Source: Oceanospirillaceae bacterium (lineage in GTDB: Bacteria > Pseudomonadota > Gammaproteobacteria > Pseudomonadales > Balneatricaceae). From it: 64,000 nt of DNA. Shown here in pieces: positions 45,161 to 55,136 of the stretch (position 1 is its first letter; each line of letters begins with the position of its first letter). The notes beneath the pieces are model-generated. The model searched no databases and was not told the DNA's origin. It worked only from the letters and a program-made list of their open reading frames with translations. The stretch covers positions 20,891 to 84,890 of the forward strand of contig JABSRB010000023.1 in NCBI GenBank assembly GCA_013215375.1. Reading direction: 5' to 3'. Both the position numbers and the translations under genes were made by a program.

Positions 45161-45163
45161 TAT

Positions 45164-45201
45164 AAAATACCCTGCTGGGAAGCCAGCAGGGTATTTTTTT
45201 G
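45164..45201 (+). terminator. Rho-independent terminator of rnpB
   Basis: A perfect 15-bp stem (45164-45178 with 45183-45197) with GAAG loop, then T run through 45200. Confidence 0.96.
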
Positions 45202-45537
45202 TCTATAGAAAGTGATGTTGCTGAGGTTTATGGCGACATATTATCCAGATGAATGAATGTCTACGACCCTCTCTATAAAGGGAAAGCGGCTTACAGGCGG
45301 ACTCACTTATTACAAAATACCTGCTAACCGTTGTTTAGCGGGTGTTTTTTTGTCTATAGGAAAGTTACAAGCGAGATATATAGCGAAAAATTATTCAGAT
45401 GAATGACTGTCTACGGCGCTCTCTATAAAGGGAAAGCGGCTTACAGGCTGGTTTGATCATTACAAAATACCCAGTCGGTAATCCAGCTGGGTATTTTTTG
45501 GCTATTGGAAGTGCTCGAACGAGGAATGTGGTTTCCT

Positions 45538-46236
45538 CTATATAGGACTACTGATAGCCATTGATCCAATGGCCATGTCATCTAATAGCGTTGACACTTT
45601 CTCTAGCGATGTCTCGTCAAATAAAATACCCACCAGCATAAGGCCGTTCTCTAATCGATTGTTTTTAACATGTGCATGTAAGATGCAGGGCTCATCTTTG
45701 CCGACTATTGTTATTGCAATGTAAACGGGGCATTTTTTGATGCCACCTTTACCCGCGTTGGGTCTAAATGAAAATTGGCAGCCATGGGCTGAAATGTCAA
45801 CGATATAGCCGCCAATACCTTTTTCGGTGGGTGTGTTACTAGTATTAGATAGTGAAATTAGAGCGGGTAGATGCGTTTTTTCACGTTGTTGTGTGCGCAG
45901 TTGGCGGTTTTCAATACGGGTAGGGTAGTTTAGAAAAATTAGCCGCTCAGGAGTCGATAATACATGTTGTATTGTCGTTGCAAAAGCCACACATTCTCCA
46001 TTCAGCCCTTCAAGTATATAGCGTACTATGACACCACCACCGGAGAGTAGTACATCTTTATAATCGGCGTGGTTTAAGTTGCTTGGGAATTTAACCAGTA
46101 TGTAACGCCCGGCATCGATACCGATAATGGTCGGTTTGATTCTAACGAAACTTAAGCCGCCAAGTTGAAGGTCTATTACCTTTCCCGGCGCTAATTGATT
46201 TATAAACTCATTGATGATTTTGTTATCTACGGCCAT
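45538..46236 (-). CDS. PilZ-domain protein with YcgR-like N-terminal domain
   Basis: The 232-residue protein has an N-terminal beta-rich YcgR-like domain (about 10-105: GKVIDLQLGGLSFVRIKPTIIGID) and a C-terminal PilZ domain (about 108-225). The c-di-GMP motif is present as RTQQREKTHLPA (RxxxR) and DISAHGCQF (DxSxxG). It should bind c-di-GMP, and YcgR relatives brake the flagellar motor. The target is not known here, and no flagellar gene is nearby. It converges on the rnpB repeats. Confidence 0.85.
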   Translation of the reverse strand: MAVDNKIINEFINQLAPGKVIDLQLGGLSFVRIKPTIIGIDAGRYILVKFPSNLNHADYKDVLLSGGGVIVRYILEGLNGECVAFATTIQHVLSTPERLIFLNYPTRIENRQLRTQQREKTHLPALISLSNTSNTPTEKGIGGYIVDISAHGCQFSFRPNAGKGGIKKCPVYIAITIVGKDEPCILHAHVKNNRLENGLMLVGILFDETSLEKVSTLLDDMAIGSMAISSPI

Positions 46237-46975
46237 GATTTATATACTTGTCTTTTGATAAATTTCATTAATATTGCATCAGTCACTTATTTAATTCAAT
46301 ACTTCAATTAATTGTTTTTTCGATTTTATTAAGAGTTTTTTTAAGTATTCATACACTATTCATTAATGCAGAGGCACCGTCTGATTTGGGCTAAAATAAA
46401 GAGCCCGTTCTAGTTCGGTTGAGCAATCTAACACTATCGTATTTGTTGTATCTAGAAATTTATTAACGGAGCTGTTTTATCCACTATCTGCGCTATTGAA
46501 GCATGAACTCAATCAATAAAGGTTTAATTGTGGGAGCTGATATTACAGTGTGAGCTATTCAAGAATGAGATCCGCTAAGGGGTAACGAGCTAGCGAAGAG
46601 AGTGTTGTCTGCAATATTAGATGCGTATAAAAAGCTTTTTACTCCACGCTTTGTCTTATCTTTTTTTAAATTAATAATTAAGTATTAGTAAGGATAATTT
46701 GAATTTTTTGTTTATCACTAGTGAGTTATCAGTCCTATTGATTCGAATTTAGCTTGGGACTGTACTGGGTGTTTTGGGCACAAATAAGCGACAATTTTAT
46801 TGGGTTTGCTATAAGTATGAGCAGGGTCATTGAATTAACACCGAGTATATTTTCAATAATAGGGAAGGCGGGAGTGGGATTCTTTCGCAGTTATTTTTTG
46901 GCTTGTGGTTTATCGTTAAACCTTGTTTTTCAAAGAGTTTTTAAAATATAGCAGGTCGTCGAATAAACTTTATTT
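46237..46975. other. Long AT-rich intergenic region before the gluconate locus
   Basis: About 740 bp without a recognisable gene. A 65-codon open frame at 46754-46951 has a hydrophobic but nondescript product and no good ribosome site. I see no tRNA or strong terminator. Confidence 0.4.
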
Positions 46976-46989
46976 TGTTAGCGCTAACA
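46976..46989 (+). promoter_or_regulatory. LacI/GntR-type operator, upstream copy
   Basis: TGTTAGCGCTAACA is a perfect 14-bp palindrome with the central CG of LacI-family repressor sites such as gluconate repressor operators. It lies 111 bp before gntK, upstream of the probable -35 TTGACA (47008-47013). Confidence 0.8.
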
Positions 46990-47007
46990 TGTTTTGTTTT
47001 GTGCTTG

Positions 47008-47037
47008 TTGACAGATGCTATTTATTAAAGATAGGCT
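47008..47037 (+). promoter_or_regulatory. Candidate sigma-70 promoter of gntK
   Basis: TTGACA at 47008-47013 is a consensus -35. The -10 is weak (TAGGCT at 47032-47037, 18-bp spacer). Its location between the two operators supports it. Confidence 0.55.
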
Positions 47038-47073
47038 GTTGTGACTAATTTTTAGTCATTAACAATAATTTTA

Positions 47074-47087
47074 TGTTAGCGCTTACA
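47074..47087 (+). promoter_or_regulatory. LacI/GntR-type operator, downstream copy
   Basis: TGTTAGCGCTTACA differs from the upstream palindrome at one base. It sits just before the gntK ribosome site, 98 bp from the first copy, so looping or roadblock repression is possible. Confidence 0.78.
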
Positions 47088-47099
47088 TAGAGAGGGACA

Positions 47100-47606
47100 A
47101 TGAATTTCATAGTAATGGGGGTTACGGCTTCAGGAAAAAGTACCGTTGCTAAGGCGCTAGCTTTGCAGTTAGGTTTGGAGTTTTTGGAAGGTGATGATTT
47201 TCACAGTGAAGAAAATGTTGCTCTGATGAGTGTTGGGCGTGCTCTAACGGATAAAAATCGGCTGCCTTGGCTGCAATCGTTAAATAAACAAATGATGATT
47301 AGGTGCGATCGTAATCAAGGCTTTGTTCTCTCTTGCTCTGCCTTAAAGATGGCTTACCGCAAGCAGTTGGCCCAGGAGGTTGCACCTTTAACTTTTGTCT
47401 ATTTGAAGGGGTCTAAGGCGTTAATTACTCAGCGGATATTAAACCGTGAAGATCATTTTATGTCTGCAACCTTGGTTGAGAGCCAGTTTTGCGCGTTGCA
47501 GGAGCCTACGACACAAGAGCAGATTAGGGTCGTCAGCATCTCAATAGATACTTCAGTACCAAAAATAATTGAAAACGTAATAGCTTCACTAAAAAATACA
47601 CTTTAA
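47100..47606 (+). CDS. gntK: Gluconokinase
   Basis: A 168-residue GntK-type kinase: P-loop GVTASGKSTVAKAL (7-20), EGDDFHSEENV, LTDKNRLPWLQSL, SCSALKMAYRKQL and a C-terminal REDHFMSATLVESQFCALQEP, all standard for thermoresistant gluconokinase. It phosphorylates gluconate to 6-phosphogluconate. GAGGG precedes the ATG. It is first in an apparent operon with the TRAP genes. Confidence 0.93.
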   Translation: MNFIVMGVTASGKSTVAKALALQLGLEFLEGDDFHSEENVALMSVGRALTDKNRLPWLQSLNKQMMIRCDRNQGFVLSCSALKMAYRKQLAQEVAPLTFVYLKGSKALITQRILNREDHFMSATLVESQFCALQEPTTQEQIRVVSISIDTSVPKIIENVIASLKNTL

Positions 47607-47795
47607 ATGGTGATAGAACGATGTAAATTTGTACAGTTACCTTAAAAGCTCGCACGAATTAATTTGATTTAGAAACAACAATTTTATTTATATTTTTTGA
47701 TAGAGGACGAGAAGACCTTTATTAAAGGATGCCTGTTAGAGAAATTAAAACAATCAAAAAATGTCTCACTTGATGAGATGCCACAGGAGAAACAA

Positions 47796-48821
47796 ATGAA
47801 AATTAAATCTAAAATATTAACCAGTGCTGTCGCTGCCTTGTGTTTTTTTTCACACTCGGCAATGGCTGCGGATTATGAATGGACTTTTCAGTCATCAGCT
47901 CAAGCCGGCGATAACTTTTTCCCGATAGAGGAAGAATGGGCTGAACGTGTTAAAACGATGTCCAATGGACGTATTGATATTCAAATCGTACCTGTTGGTA
48001 CGGTGGTTGCACACAATGAAACGCTGGATGCGGTAGGTTCTGGTATTTTGCAAGGACACATGACAGATCCCTCTTACTTTTCAGGCAAAGATCCCGCTTT
48101 TGCGATGTTGGGTAACTTAGTGGGTGCATGGTCCGCGCCTCAGCAATTGTTTAATTACATTAACTATGGGGGTGGACACGCTCTGTTTAATGAGCTGGTT
48201 AACCCTTATGGTGTTCAATTCTTGGGTGCTTCTTCTACCGGTGTAGAGGCCTTTTTATCGACGAAGCCTATATACGGCGTGGCCGATTTAAAAGGTATTA
48301 AAATGCGTGCGCCTGAGGGAATGGTGCAGGAAGTTTTTGCAGCAGCAGGAGCGGCTCCGGTAAATCTACCCGGCTCTGAGGTTTATACTTCTCTGGAAAA
48401 AGGCGTTATTGACGCTGCCGATTACACGGTGTTTTCGACCAACCATAAACAGGGAATGCATAAGTTTGCTAAATACCCGCTGTATCCTGGTTTTCACTCT
48501 ATGCCTGTCGTTGATGTATCGCTAAACAAAGCCATTTACGATGGCTTATCCCCAGACTTGAAGGAGATACTCGCGGTTTCAGTAAGAGACTTCTCGCAGG
48601 ATATGGTGAACCGTTTAAACAAACAAAACACCTTGGCAGCTATTGAAGCGGCGGCTGATCCTAGTATCACTATTATCAATTGGTCAGACGAAGAGCGTGC
48701 CAAGTTTAGAGCTATCGCTAAAGACCAATGGGCTAAGTGGGCAACACGCTCTGAAATGGCAGGTAAAGCTTATATAAGTGTTACCAGCTATCTAGTCGAA
48801 GCAGGATTACTCGTTAAGTAA
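47796..48821 (+). CDS. TRAP transporter substrate-binding protein (DctP family)
   Basis: A 341-residue periplasmic binding protein with a signal peptide (1-24, ending SAMAAD). The family pattern WAERVKTMSNGRIDIQIVP, GILQGHMTDPSYFSGKDPAFAMLGNL, GVADLKGIKMRAPEGMVQEVFAAAGAAPVNLPGSEVYTSLEKGVIDAADYT is clear, including the conserved Arg of the ligand clamp (RAPEG). ATG 47796 has AGGAGA in front; the frame is open 33 codons further but that adds no homologous sequence. The gntK neighbour suggests gluconate or a related sugar acid as substrate. Confidence 0.92.
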   Translation: MKIKSKILTSAVAALCFFSHSAMAADYEWTFQSSAQAGDNFFPIEEEWAERVKTMSNGRIDIQIVPVGTVVAHNETLDAVGSGILQGHMTDPSYFSGKDPAFAMLGNLVGAWSAPQQLFNYINYGGGHALFNELVNPYGVQFLGASSTGVEAFLSTKPIYGVADLKGIKMRAPEGMVQEVFAAAGAAPVNLPGSEVYTSLEKGVIDAADYTVFSTNHKQGMHKFAKYPLYPGFHSMPVVDVSLNKAIYDGLSPDLKEILAVSVRDFSQDMVNRLNKQNTLAAIEAAADPSITIINWSDEERAKFRAIAKDQWAKWATRSEMAGKAYISVTSYLVEAGLLVK

Positions 48822-48831
48822 GCTCTATTTT

Positions 48832-48855
48832 GGGGAGAGCTTCTCCCCTTTTTTT
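48832..48855 (+). terminator. Terminator-like attenuator between dctP-type and dctQM-type genes
   Basis: A 7-bp GC-rich stem GGGGAGA/TCTCCCC (48832-48838 with 48842-48848), 3-nt loop, then seven T. It lies 10 bp after the binding-protein stop and 20 bp before the permease start, so it probably reduces permease expression relative to binding protein. Confidence 0.85.
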
Positions 48856-48875
48856 GTTTTACAAAGGGACTGACT

Positions 48876-50864
48876 TTGGCAATTACAAATAATAACATAG
48901 AAGCGCTAACCGAGACGGTAACACAACCTGTTAAAATACAGCCTTCGCTTAACTTCATCGATCGAAATATCATAAAATTTGGCAGTGTTGTTAGCTATTT
49001 ATTTGCGGTAGCGACGATTATCTCCATTTACGAAATTGTGGTTCGTCATTTTTTTAATGCTCCTACAATTTGGGCGCACGAGAGTGTTATTGCTCTGGTG
49101 GCTATTTGTTATTTATACGGTGGCATGCAGTGTTTTGCCGCCGATAAACATATACGTATAGGCCTTATTTATTTTGGTGCAACGGGAAGTACTAAACGAT
49201 TACTGGATATTGTAAATTCACTCCTGACCATCTTTTTTGCACTGGCTATGGTTTATGCCGCTTTTACTATGGTCGAAAAGTCATGGTTTACACCTCAAGG
49301 AGATTTTAGGCTTGAATCCTCAGGTTCTGCATGGAACCCCGCGACCCCCGCGCTGATTAAAATGGCATTGCTAATCACTTCGGGTATCTTGTTATTACAG
49401 TCGGTCGGTAAATTGATTAGCGCCTATCAAGGTGCTGGCTATGAAATAACAGCCTCGCAAAAGGGCAGTAAGCTAACCATAATCGCGGTATTTGTTATTT
49501 TAGCGCTGTTGGTGTTAGGTGGTTTATACCTGTTTAGTAACGGCCGGTCTATGGGGATTCAAACCGGATCAATGTTGCTCGTCGCCAGTATAATGGTGAT
49601 GATATTGACTGGTATACCGCTGGCGTTCGTCACGGGTCTGATCGCTATTTTGTTTACTATTGCCTGGTTTGGGTTACCCGGGGTACCGCTGGTTTCCAGT
49701 CGCATTTATAGTTTTATCAACGAGTTTGTTTTAGTGGCAGTGCCGATGTTTGTATTAATGGCCTCTTTGTTAGACCGCTCAGGAATGGCCAAAGATTTAT
49801 ACGATGCGATGCGGATAATCTCGGGGCGGTTAAAGGGCGGGGTGGCTATTCAAACTTTAATCGTCGCGATATTTCTCGCGGCTATATCAGGGATTATCGG
49901 TGGCGAGATAGTACTGCTTGGATTAATTGCATTGCCGCAGATGTTACGCTTAGGTTACAACCGCGCCCTTGCCATTGGTACTGTTTGCGCGGGTGGATCG
50001 CTAGGAACCATGATTCCCCCCTCCATTGTATTGATCATTTACGGCTTAACCGCGAGTGTTTCGATCGGTGACTTATTTTTGGCAACGATAGTTCCAGGAG
50101 TGATGTTAGCGACTCTCTATATCGTCTATATCTTAATTCGCTGTACTTTAGATTCCTCTATGGCGCCCGACATTCCCCAAGAAGAGTTAGATCGCCCCCT
50201 TAAAGAAAAAATTCTAAAGTTACGCAGTGTGTTTTTACCCGTAGGTGTGGCCTTTATGGTATTGGGCTCTATTTACGGTGGTATTGCATCGGTCACTGAA
50301 GCGGCGGCAATGGGGGTTGTCGGCGTATTTTTTGCGGCAATGATTCGAGGTGAGGTCAATTTCAAACTTGTCCATGAGAGCTTAAAGCAAACCATGGAAA
50401 CTTGCGGCATGATCATTTGGATAGGTCTAGGCGCTTCAGCGCTAGTCGGTGTTTATAATTTGATGGGCGGTAATCGCTTTATCGAAAGCGCTATTTTAGA
50501 TAGTGGCGCTACCCCGATGGTGATTGTACTGATTATGATGGGCATATTACTGCTGTTAGGGCTGTTTATGGACTGGATCGGCATCGCGTTATTAACTATG
50601 CCTATTTTTGTGCCAATCATCATTAAACTGGGGATGGATCCGGTGTGGTTTGGTATTTTGTTTGCGATGAACATGCAAGTAAGCTATTTGACACCACCTT
50701 TTGGTCCCGCCGCTTTTTATCTGAAATCAGTGGCGCCTCCTGATATGAGCTTGTCTGAAATATTTAGGGCAATGTTTCCCTTTATATTATTGCAGTTAGT
50801 GGCTTTGGCTATCGTGTTTTTCAATCCAGAAGTGGCGATGTGGTTGCCAAATATGTTCGGCTAA
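48876..50864 (+). CDS. TRAP transporter fused small and large permease subunits (DctQM)
   Basis: The 662-residue fusion starts at TTG behind AAGGGA. About 1-190 is the DctQ domain with four membrane segments (IYEIVVRHFFNAPTIWAHE); about 225-655 is the DctM domain with about twelve (AISGIIGGEIVLLGLIALPQMLRLGYNRALAIGTVCAGGSLGTMIPPSIVLIIYGL). Fused QM permeases are common. Together with the upstream binding protein it forms a sodium-driven uptake system. Confidence 0.92.
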   Translation: MAITNNNIEALTETVTQPVKIQPSLNFIDRNIIKFGSVVSYLFAVATIISIYEIVVRHFFNAPTIWAHESVIALVAICYLYGGMQCFAADKHIRIGLIYFGATGSTKRLLDIVNSLLTIFFALAMVYAAFTMVEKSWFTPQGDFRLESSGSAWNPATPALIKMALLITSGILLLQSVGKLISAYQGAGYEITASQKGSKLTIIAVFVILALLVLGGLYLFSNGRSMGIQTGSMLLVASIMVMILTGIPLAFVTGLIAILFTIAWFGLPGVPLVSSRIYSFINEFVLVAVPMFVLMASLLDRSGMAKDLYDAMRIISGRLKGGVAIQTLIVAIFLAAISGIIGGEIVLLGLIALPQMLRLGYNRALAIGTVCAGGSLGTMIPPSIVLIIYGLTASVSIGDLFLATIVPGVMLATLYIVYILIRCTLDSSMAPDIPQEELDRPLKEKILKLRSVFLPVGVAFMVLGSIYGGIASVTEAAAMGVVGVFFAAMIRGEVNFKLVHESLKQTMETCGMIIWIGLGASALVGVYNLMGGNRFIESAILDSGATPMVIVLIMMGILLLLGLFMDWIGIALLTMPIFVPIIIKLGMDPVWFGILFAMNMQVSYLTPPFGPAAFYLKSVAPPDMSLSEIFRAMFPFILLQLVALAIVFFNPEVAMWLPNMFG

Positions 50865-50967
50865 TAGTCTTACGCTCTGGACGATAGTAATGGAATTGAT
50901 TAGGATGTTCGTTTTTAGAAGATCCAACGTCATTTAAATAAAAGTGGCTAAATAAAGGCGAGCAAGC

Positions 50968-51498
50968 ATGATTGAGCACCGTATTGAAGTAATGATTTCT
51001 GAACAGGAAATTGCGCAAAAAGTAGCGGAGCTAGGACAGAAAATCCAAGCGCACTACCAAAATTCAGAAAACTTATTAATGGTCGCTCTGTTACGTGGCT
51101 CAGCAATTTTTATGTCAGATTTATGTCGTGCGGTGGACTTGCCTATGTCTATCGATTTTATGACTGCTTCTAGCTATGGTAATAGCACGCAAAGTAATCG
51201 CGATGTAAAGATCATTCAAGATTTGAGTGAGAGTATCGAAGGGCGCGATGTGATTATTGTCGAAGACATTATTGATACCGGTAATACGTTGTCTAAAGTG
51301 GTCGATATGTTAAAGCTGCGTGAACCAAAATCACTGACCTTGTGCACATTACTTGATAAGCCAAGTCGCAGGGAGGTTGATGTGCATGTTGACTGGATTG
51401 GTTTTAGCATCCCCGATGAATTTGTTGTAGGTTACGGTATAGATTATGCTCAAAAATACCGCAACCTACCTTATGTCGCTAAAGTTGTTCCTTTATAA
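50968..51498 (+). CDS. hpt: Hypoxanthine phosphoribosyltransferase
   Basis: A 176-residue purine PRTase: [35 protein letters not shown], the PRPP loop [16 protein letters not shown] (acidic pair ED) and [33 protein letters not shown]. It salvages hypoxanthine (and guanine) to IMP/GMP. It is 103 bp after the TRAP permease, so probably transcribed alone. Confidence 0.95.
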   Translation: MIEHRIEVMISEQEIAQKVAELGQKIQAHYQNSENLLMVALLRGSAIFMSDLCRAVDLPMSIDFMTASSYGNSTQSNRDVKIIQDLSESIEGRDVIIVEDIIDTGNTLSKVVDMLKLREPKSLTLCTLLDKPSRREVDVHVDWIGFSIPDEFVVGYGIDYAQKYRNLPYVAKVVPL

Positions 51499-51526
51499 AT
51501 AGCCCATTAAGAATTATAACTCTTTC

Positions 51527-53518
51527 TTAGAACTGATAAGCCAGCGTGATACGTACATCACGGCCAGCTTCAGCAGCGCCTGAGATAGTGGCATAGCCAC
51601 CACCGTTGACAGAGAAATCTTCGACACTTGAGTGAGATATGTACTGTTCATTGAACAAGTTATTGACACTTAAGTTGACCTTTAGATTCTCTTTGCCGGT
51701 TGGCTGCCACTGTGCATAGATATCGTGAACAGTGTATGCAGGTTTGTCGATATTGAGTTTAGTGCCCGCATATTCTAAGTTAATATCACTGATTGCATTG
51801 ACGTGTTCCATGTTCCAGCCAATGTTGAGCTTGTTGTTGATTTTATAATTGGCATTTAACTGTAGCGTATCACCTGTTGATACCGCCACTGAGCTGTAAG
51901 CGTAACGTGTCACGATATCGCCTGCGGCTTTAGTGCTAGATGTTTTAATACTAGCGCCTAATTGCAGCTTGTCACTCTGGTATTGAGCGCGTACAAAAAC
52001 ACCTTTGGCGGTTAAATCTTGATCAGAATTGATCTTAAATTTAGACCAGGGGAATTCTCCGCTAATCTGATTCTTGATCACTGTTTGATACATGCCTGCA
52101 CTAATGCTATAGCTGTCTTGATCAAAATTCAGCCCTAGTTCTGTGTTGGTAGACTTTTCAGCAATAAGGTTGGGGTCGTTGCTATAGGAGTCAAGAATAA
52201 AAGCATCGTTGACTTCTGCACCACGTAAAGCTTGAGCGTAGCCTGCGCTAATGCTTAGACTATCAGAAATATCGTAGTTGGCGCTGATGTTGGGAGAGAA
52301 ACCACTATCGCTGATTGATAGGTCATTTACATCATTGAGCTGGTAATGGTCGAAGCGTAAACCAGCGGTCACTGTCAACTTCTCGTTAACTTCAATCACA
52401 TCTTGTATATATGCTCCCCAAACCTTGCCAGTTTCAGAAACATTAGACTGCGTAAAGCTGCTCTTATCGCTTCTGTAGTTGATACCGTAGATCAGTTTAT
52501 GATTGCCGACTAAACTTTTGTTTTCAATGGTGCCCCCTTGGGTTTGTATGCCACCGTCATAGGAAGTGCCTCTATATTCACGGGCTTGTTTGTTATGTGT
52601 GCGATAGAGGTTAAAAGAAAGGTCGATTAATTCGTTGTCTGTCGGCTGATAATGGTAGTTAACGATAGTCGTGCTTCTATCGCCTTCGGTGGGTTCCGTA
52701 ACGTTTCTGAAATTTATAAATTGTTCCGGCTTGTAGGGAATGTCACCGTCTTCCTGAACATTTTCATGGCTTAAAGAGAGTGTTTGCTCTTCATTAAAGT
52801 TGATTACCAGTTTGGCGTAACCCAGTTGATTTTCTGACTCTGTACCGACAAGCTCATTGCCCTCGCCATCGTCAGAATTTCCCTGCTGCGCATCTACAAA
52901 ATTAATTAAACCGCTGACCATATTGTTTTCACTGCGGGCGTATATCGCAGCACTTTTTTTAAAGTAGCCGCCATTACTTGAATACGTTGTTTTTAATAAC
53001 GCGCCAATGCGTTGATCTTCTGCCAATAGGTCATCTGGATCTTTGGTGGTGAAGCGGATAGACCCACCTAAAGCACCTGGGCCTGCTGTGGCACTACCGG
53101 CGCCAGCTTCTATTTCTACCTGCTTTAGTAATTCAGGTTCAACAGCAACGCGTCCAGCATGGTGAAAAACACCACTGGCTTGCTCTGCGCCATCGACTGA
53201 AATGTTTAGCATATCCTCGCCTATGTCTCTGACATAGATCTTTTGGCCCATAGATACTGGGCCTCCGACACTGACAGTCGGATCATTGCGGAATATCTCG
53301 CTCAAATCGCTGGCTTGACTTCTCTCTAGTTCTGCCTGGCTAATCAGGTTATCTAGCCCTCCAGTAGCTTGGCCGATCACCACTAAAGTATTTACCTCAC
53401 TAGGGTCTATATTCGAGATCATCGTCTCCCCAAGTAACGGCTGGCTAAGTAAAGTGGCAGCAATAGAGGTGACTAGTAATGGGCGAGCGAAGCGCGATGG
53501 TATTGCAGGTAGTTTCAT
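51527..53518 (-). CDS. TonB-dependent outer-membrane receptor, probably for a ferric siderophore or heme
   Basis: A 663-residue receptor. Signal peptide to about 30, TonB box region NTLVVIGQ near 43-50, plug domain to about 170 (IFRNDPTVSVGGPVSMGQKIYVRDIGEDMLNISVDG), then a barrel ending in the outer-membrane C-terminus LAYQF. Short plug motifs resemble the FepA/heme-receptor group. It is last in a response regulator-histidine kinase-receptor order similar to pfeR-pfeS-pfeA of Pseudomonas. Fur-like sites overlie its leader. The ligand is unknown. Confidence 0.88.
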   Translation of the reverse strand: MKLPAIPSRFARPLLVTSIAATLLSQPLLGETMISNIDPSEVNTLVVIGQATGGLDNLISQAELERSQASDLSEIFRNDPTVSVGGPVSMGQKIYVRDIGEDMLNISVDGAEQASGVFHHAGRVAVEPELLKQVEIEAGAGSATAGPGALGGSIRFTTKDPDDLLAEDQRIGALLKTTYSSNGGYFKKSAAIYARSENNMVSGLINFVDAQQGNSDDGEGNELVGTESENQLGYAKLVINFNEEQTLSLSHENVQEDGDIPYKPEQFINFRNVTEPTEGDRSTTIVNYHYQPTDNELIDLSFNLYRTHNKQAREYRGTSYDGGIQTQGGTIENKSLVGNHKLIYGINYRSDKSSFTQSNVSETGKVWGAYIQDVIEVNEKLTVTAGLRFDHYQLNDVNDLSISDSGFSPNISANYDISDSLSISAGYAQALRGAEVNDAFILDSYSNDPNLIAEKSTNTELGLNFDQDSYSISAGMYQTVIKNQISGEFPWSKFKINSDQDLTAKGVFVRAQYQSDKLQLGASIKTSSTKAAGDIVTRYAYSSVAVSTGDTLQLNANYKINNKLNIGWNMEHVNAISDINLEYAGTKLNIDKPAYTVHDIYAQWQPTGKENLKVNLSVNNLFNEQYISHSSVEDFSVNGGGYATISGAAEAGRDVRITLAYQF

Positions 53519-53533
53519 TGTTGATTTCTCAGG

Positions 53534-53570
53534 TGATAATGGTTTTCAATTGCGACCTATTATCATTATC
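53534..53570 (-). promoter_or_regulatory. Two adjoining Fur-box-like sites upstream of the receptor
   Basis: GATAATGGTTTTCAATTGC (53534-53552) and the reverse-oriented arm ending TTATCATTATC (53552-53570) match the 19-bp Fur consensus at about 12 and 13 positions by my count. They are 16-52 bp before the start codon. Confidence 0.65.
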
Positions 53571-53662
53571 TTTTGCGTGAATTGTAGTGTTTTTACAATT
53601 GTTACAAAGGCAGGGGCTTTTTTATGGAACTATTAATCTCGCAGCAACTCACGGCTATAATA

Positions 53663-55051
53663 TCAGGCAGGTAATAGAATCGAAATCCTTAATCCCTTCA
53701 CCGAATTTTCCAGTTCGTTGATCAAATTATTAGCAATGATATTTCCGCCTACTGCGGTAATCTGGCGCTGCGCTAAAGCGAGACCTAGGCCAAAACCTCC
53801 TCTTCTAGTACCTTCAGCAAGTGGGATCATAGGGTTCTGTTTCGCGCGAGATTTATCAACTTGGAAGAAGGGCTGAAATATATCTTCTAATAAGTGCTCA
53901 GGTACTCCCGGGCCATTATCAGAGACTGTTACTTGTAGTTTGTCGTTTTGCCTATCCACAGCAATGATTACTTGATGTGCTGTGGGAGTGTGTTGTAGAG
54001 CGTTACGGATAATATTTTCCAGAGCTTGGTTTAGTGCGCGCTGGCTGCTATTTCCAATAGGGAGTTGTGTGGGGCCCTGTAATATTATGCAGTGCTGTGG
54101 ATATTCAAAGCGTGCATCATTGCAAATGACTTCCAGTAATTCCACCAAATCAAAGCTGTCTTTGTTCAGTGTCGGCATTTCATTGTTTAGCCAAACCAGC
54201 ATGAGCGTGTCTTCGACCAGTTCGCGCATTATGGCCGACTCATTGGATAATCTCTCGATTGAATCGGTGGTATGAATTCCCTGTTTTATGCAGTCAACCG
54301 CCATGTCTAAACGCGCTAGAGGCGTACGCAATTCATGGGACAGATCTTCAAGTAGCTGGCGCTGATTGACGATTAGCTTGCCAGTACGGCTGGCCATCAG
54401 ATCAAAGGAATTGGTGAGGGTAGTGAATTCGTCTTTGTGTGTGCCTACTTTTGCATTTATTTGCACCCCATAATCGCCTGCACCAAACTTGTGGGTGGCT
54501 TCCTGCAGAGCACTTAATGGTTTCATCACATGCCGATAGAGCACCCAAGTTAGCAAGCTCAACAATAGAAATGGTAAGGCTATCTGCAGTAGGACTTGGG
54601 CGAGCGGGTAATAACCGCCGGGTCTCATTCTCTGGGGGAGGCGTATCAAAAACCGGGTTTTATTGTCGGCGAAAGTAATGTCCATCACCGGGTTTACTTT
54701 GAAATAGAGGTGAATCTTCCACTGTACATTGCGCCCGAGTCGATGGCTGTCAGTAAATTGCTTCTCCAGAATGCTCCCACCCATGGTGATCAAGTTGCTT
54801 TGCACTACCGCTGCCCAAGTTTGCTCTTTAGCTTGTAAGTCCAGCAGCCACTTAGCGAGTTGCTGTTGATTGCCAGACAAGTACAAGCGTTCAGCTTCAA
54901 GGCCATAATCGATTATTTGCTGTTGATATTGTTTATCAATAAAACTCATTTCATTTTCGGTTTGGCGATTTAACATATCAATCGACCAAAAAAGAATCAC
55001 GGTGCCGACGGCGATAAAGCTCAGCATTTTCCACAGTAAGCTATTTTTCAT
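53663..55051 (-). CDS. Sensor histidine kinase (PfeS-like position)
   Basis: A 462-residue kinase: membrane span at about 9-27, periplasmic domain to about 155, second span about 157-178, HAMP, then HisKA with LSHELRTPLARLDMAVD (phospho-His about 243), N box NALENIIRNALQH, and G boxes VSDNGPGVP and GGFGLGLALA. It lies 86 bp after the response regulator gene. Signal likely relates to the receptor's ligand, by analogy with PfeS (inference). Confidence 0.9.
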   Translation of the reverse strand: MKNSLLWKMLSFIAVGTVILFWSIDMLNRQTENEMSFIDKQYQQQIIDYGLEAERLYLSGNQQQLAKWLLDLQAKEQTWAAVVQSNLITMGGSILEKQFTDSHRLGRNVQWKIHLYFKVNPVMDITFADNKTRFLIRLPQRMRPGGYYPLAQVLLQIALPFLLLSLLTWVLYRHVMKPLSALQEATHKFGAGDYGVQINAKVGTHKDEFTTLTNSFDLMASRTGKLIVNQRQLLEDLSHELRTPLARLDMAVDCIKQGIHTTDSIERLSNESAIMRELVEDTLMLVWLNNEMPTLNKDSFDLVELLEVICNDARFEYPQHCIILQGPTQLPIGNSSQRALNQALENIIRNALQHTPTAHQVIIAVDRQNDKLQVTVSDNGPGVPEHLLEDIFQPFFQVDKSRAKQNPMIPLAEGTRRGGFGLGLALAQRQITAVGGNIIANNLINELENSVKGLRISILLPA

Positions 55052-55136
55052 TTACAAAGGTAGCCTTTGCTATTAATAGAGGTAAGTTGTTGGGTGGAGG
55101 TTGGCGAGGCAATCATTTTCAATATTAGTGGGTTGT

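Noticed and set aside
46754..46951. 65-codon frame upstream of the gluconate locus
   Set aside because: Poor ribosome site, no recognisable domain, AT-rich intergenic context.
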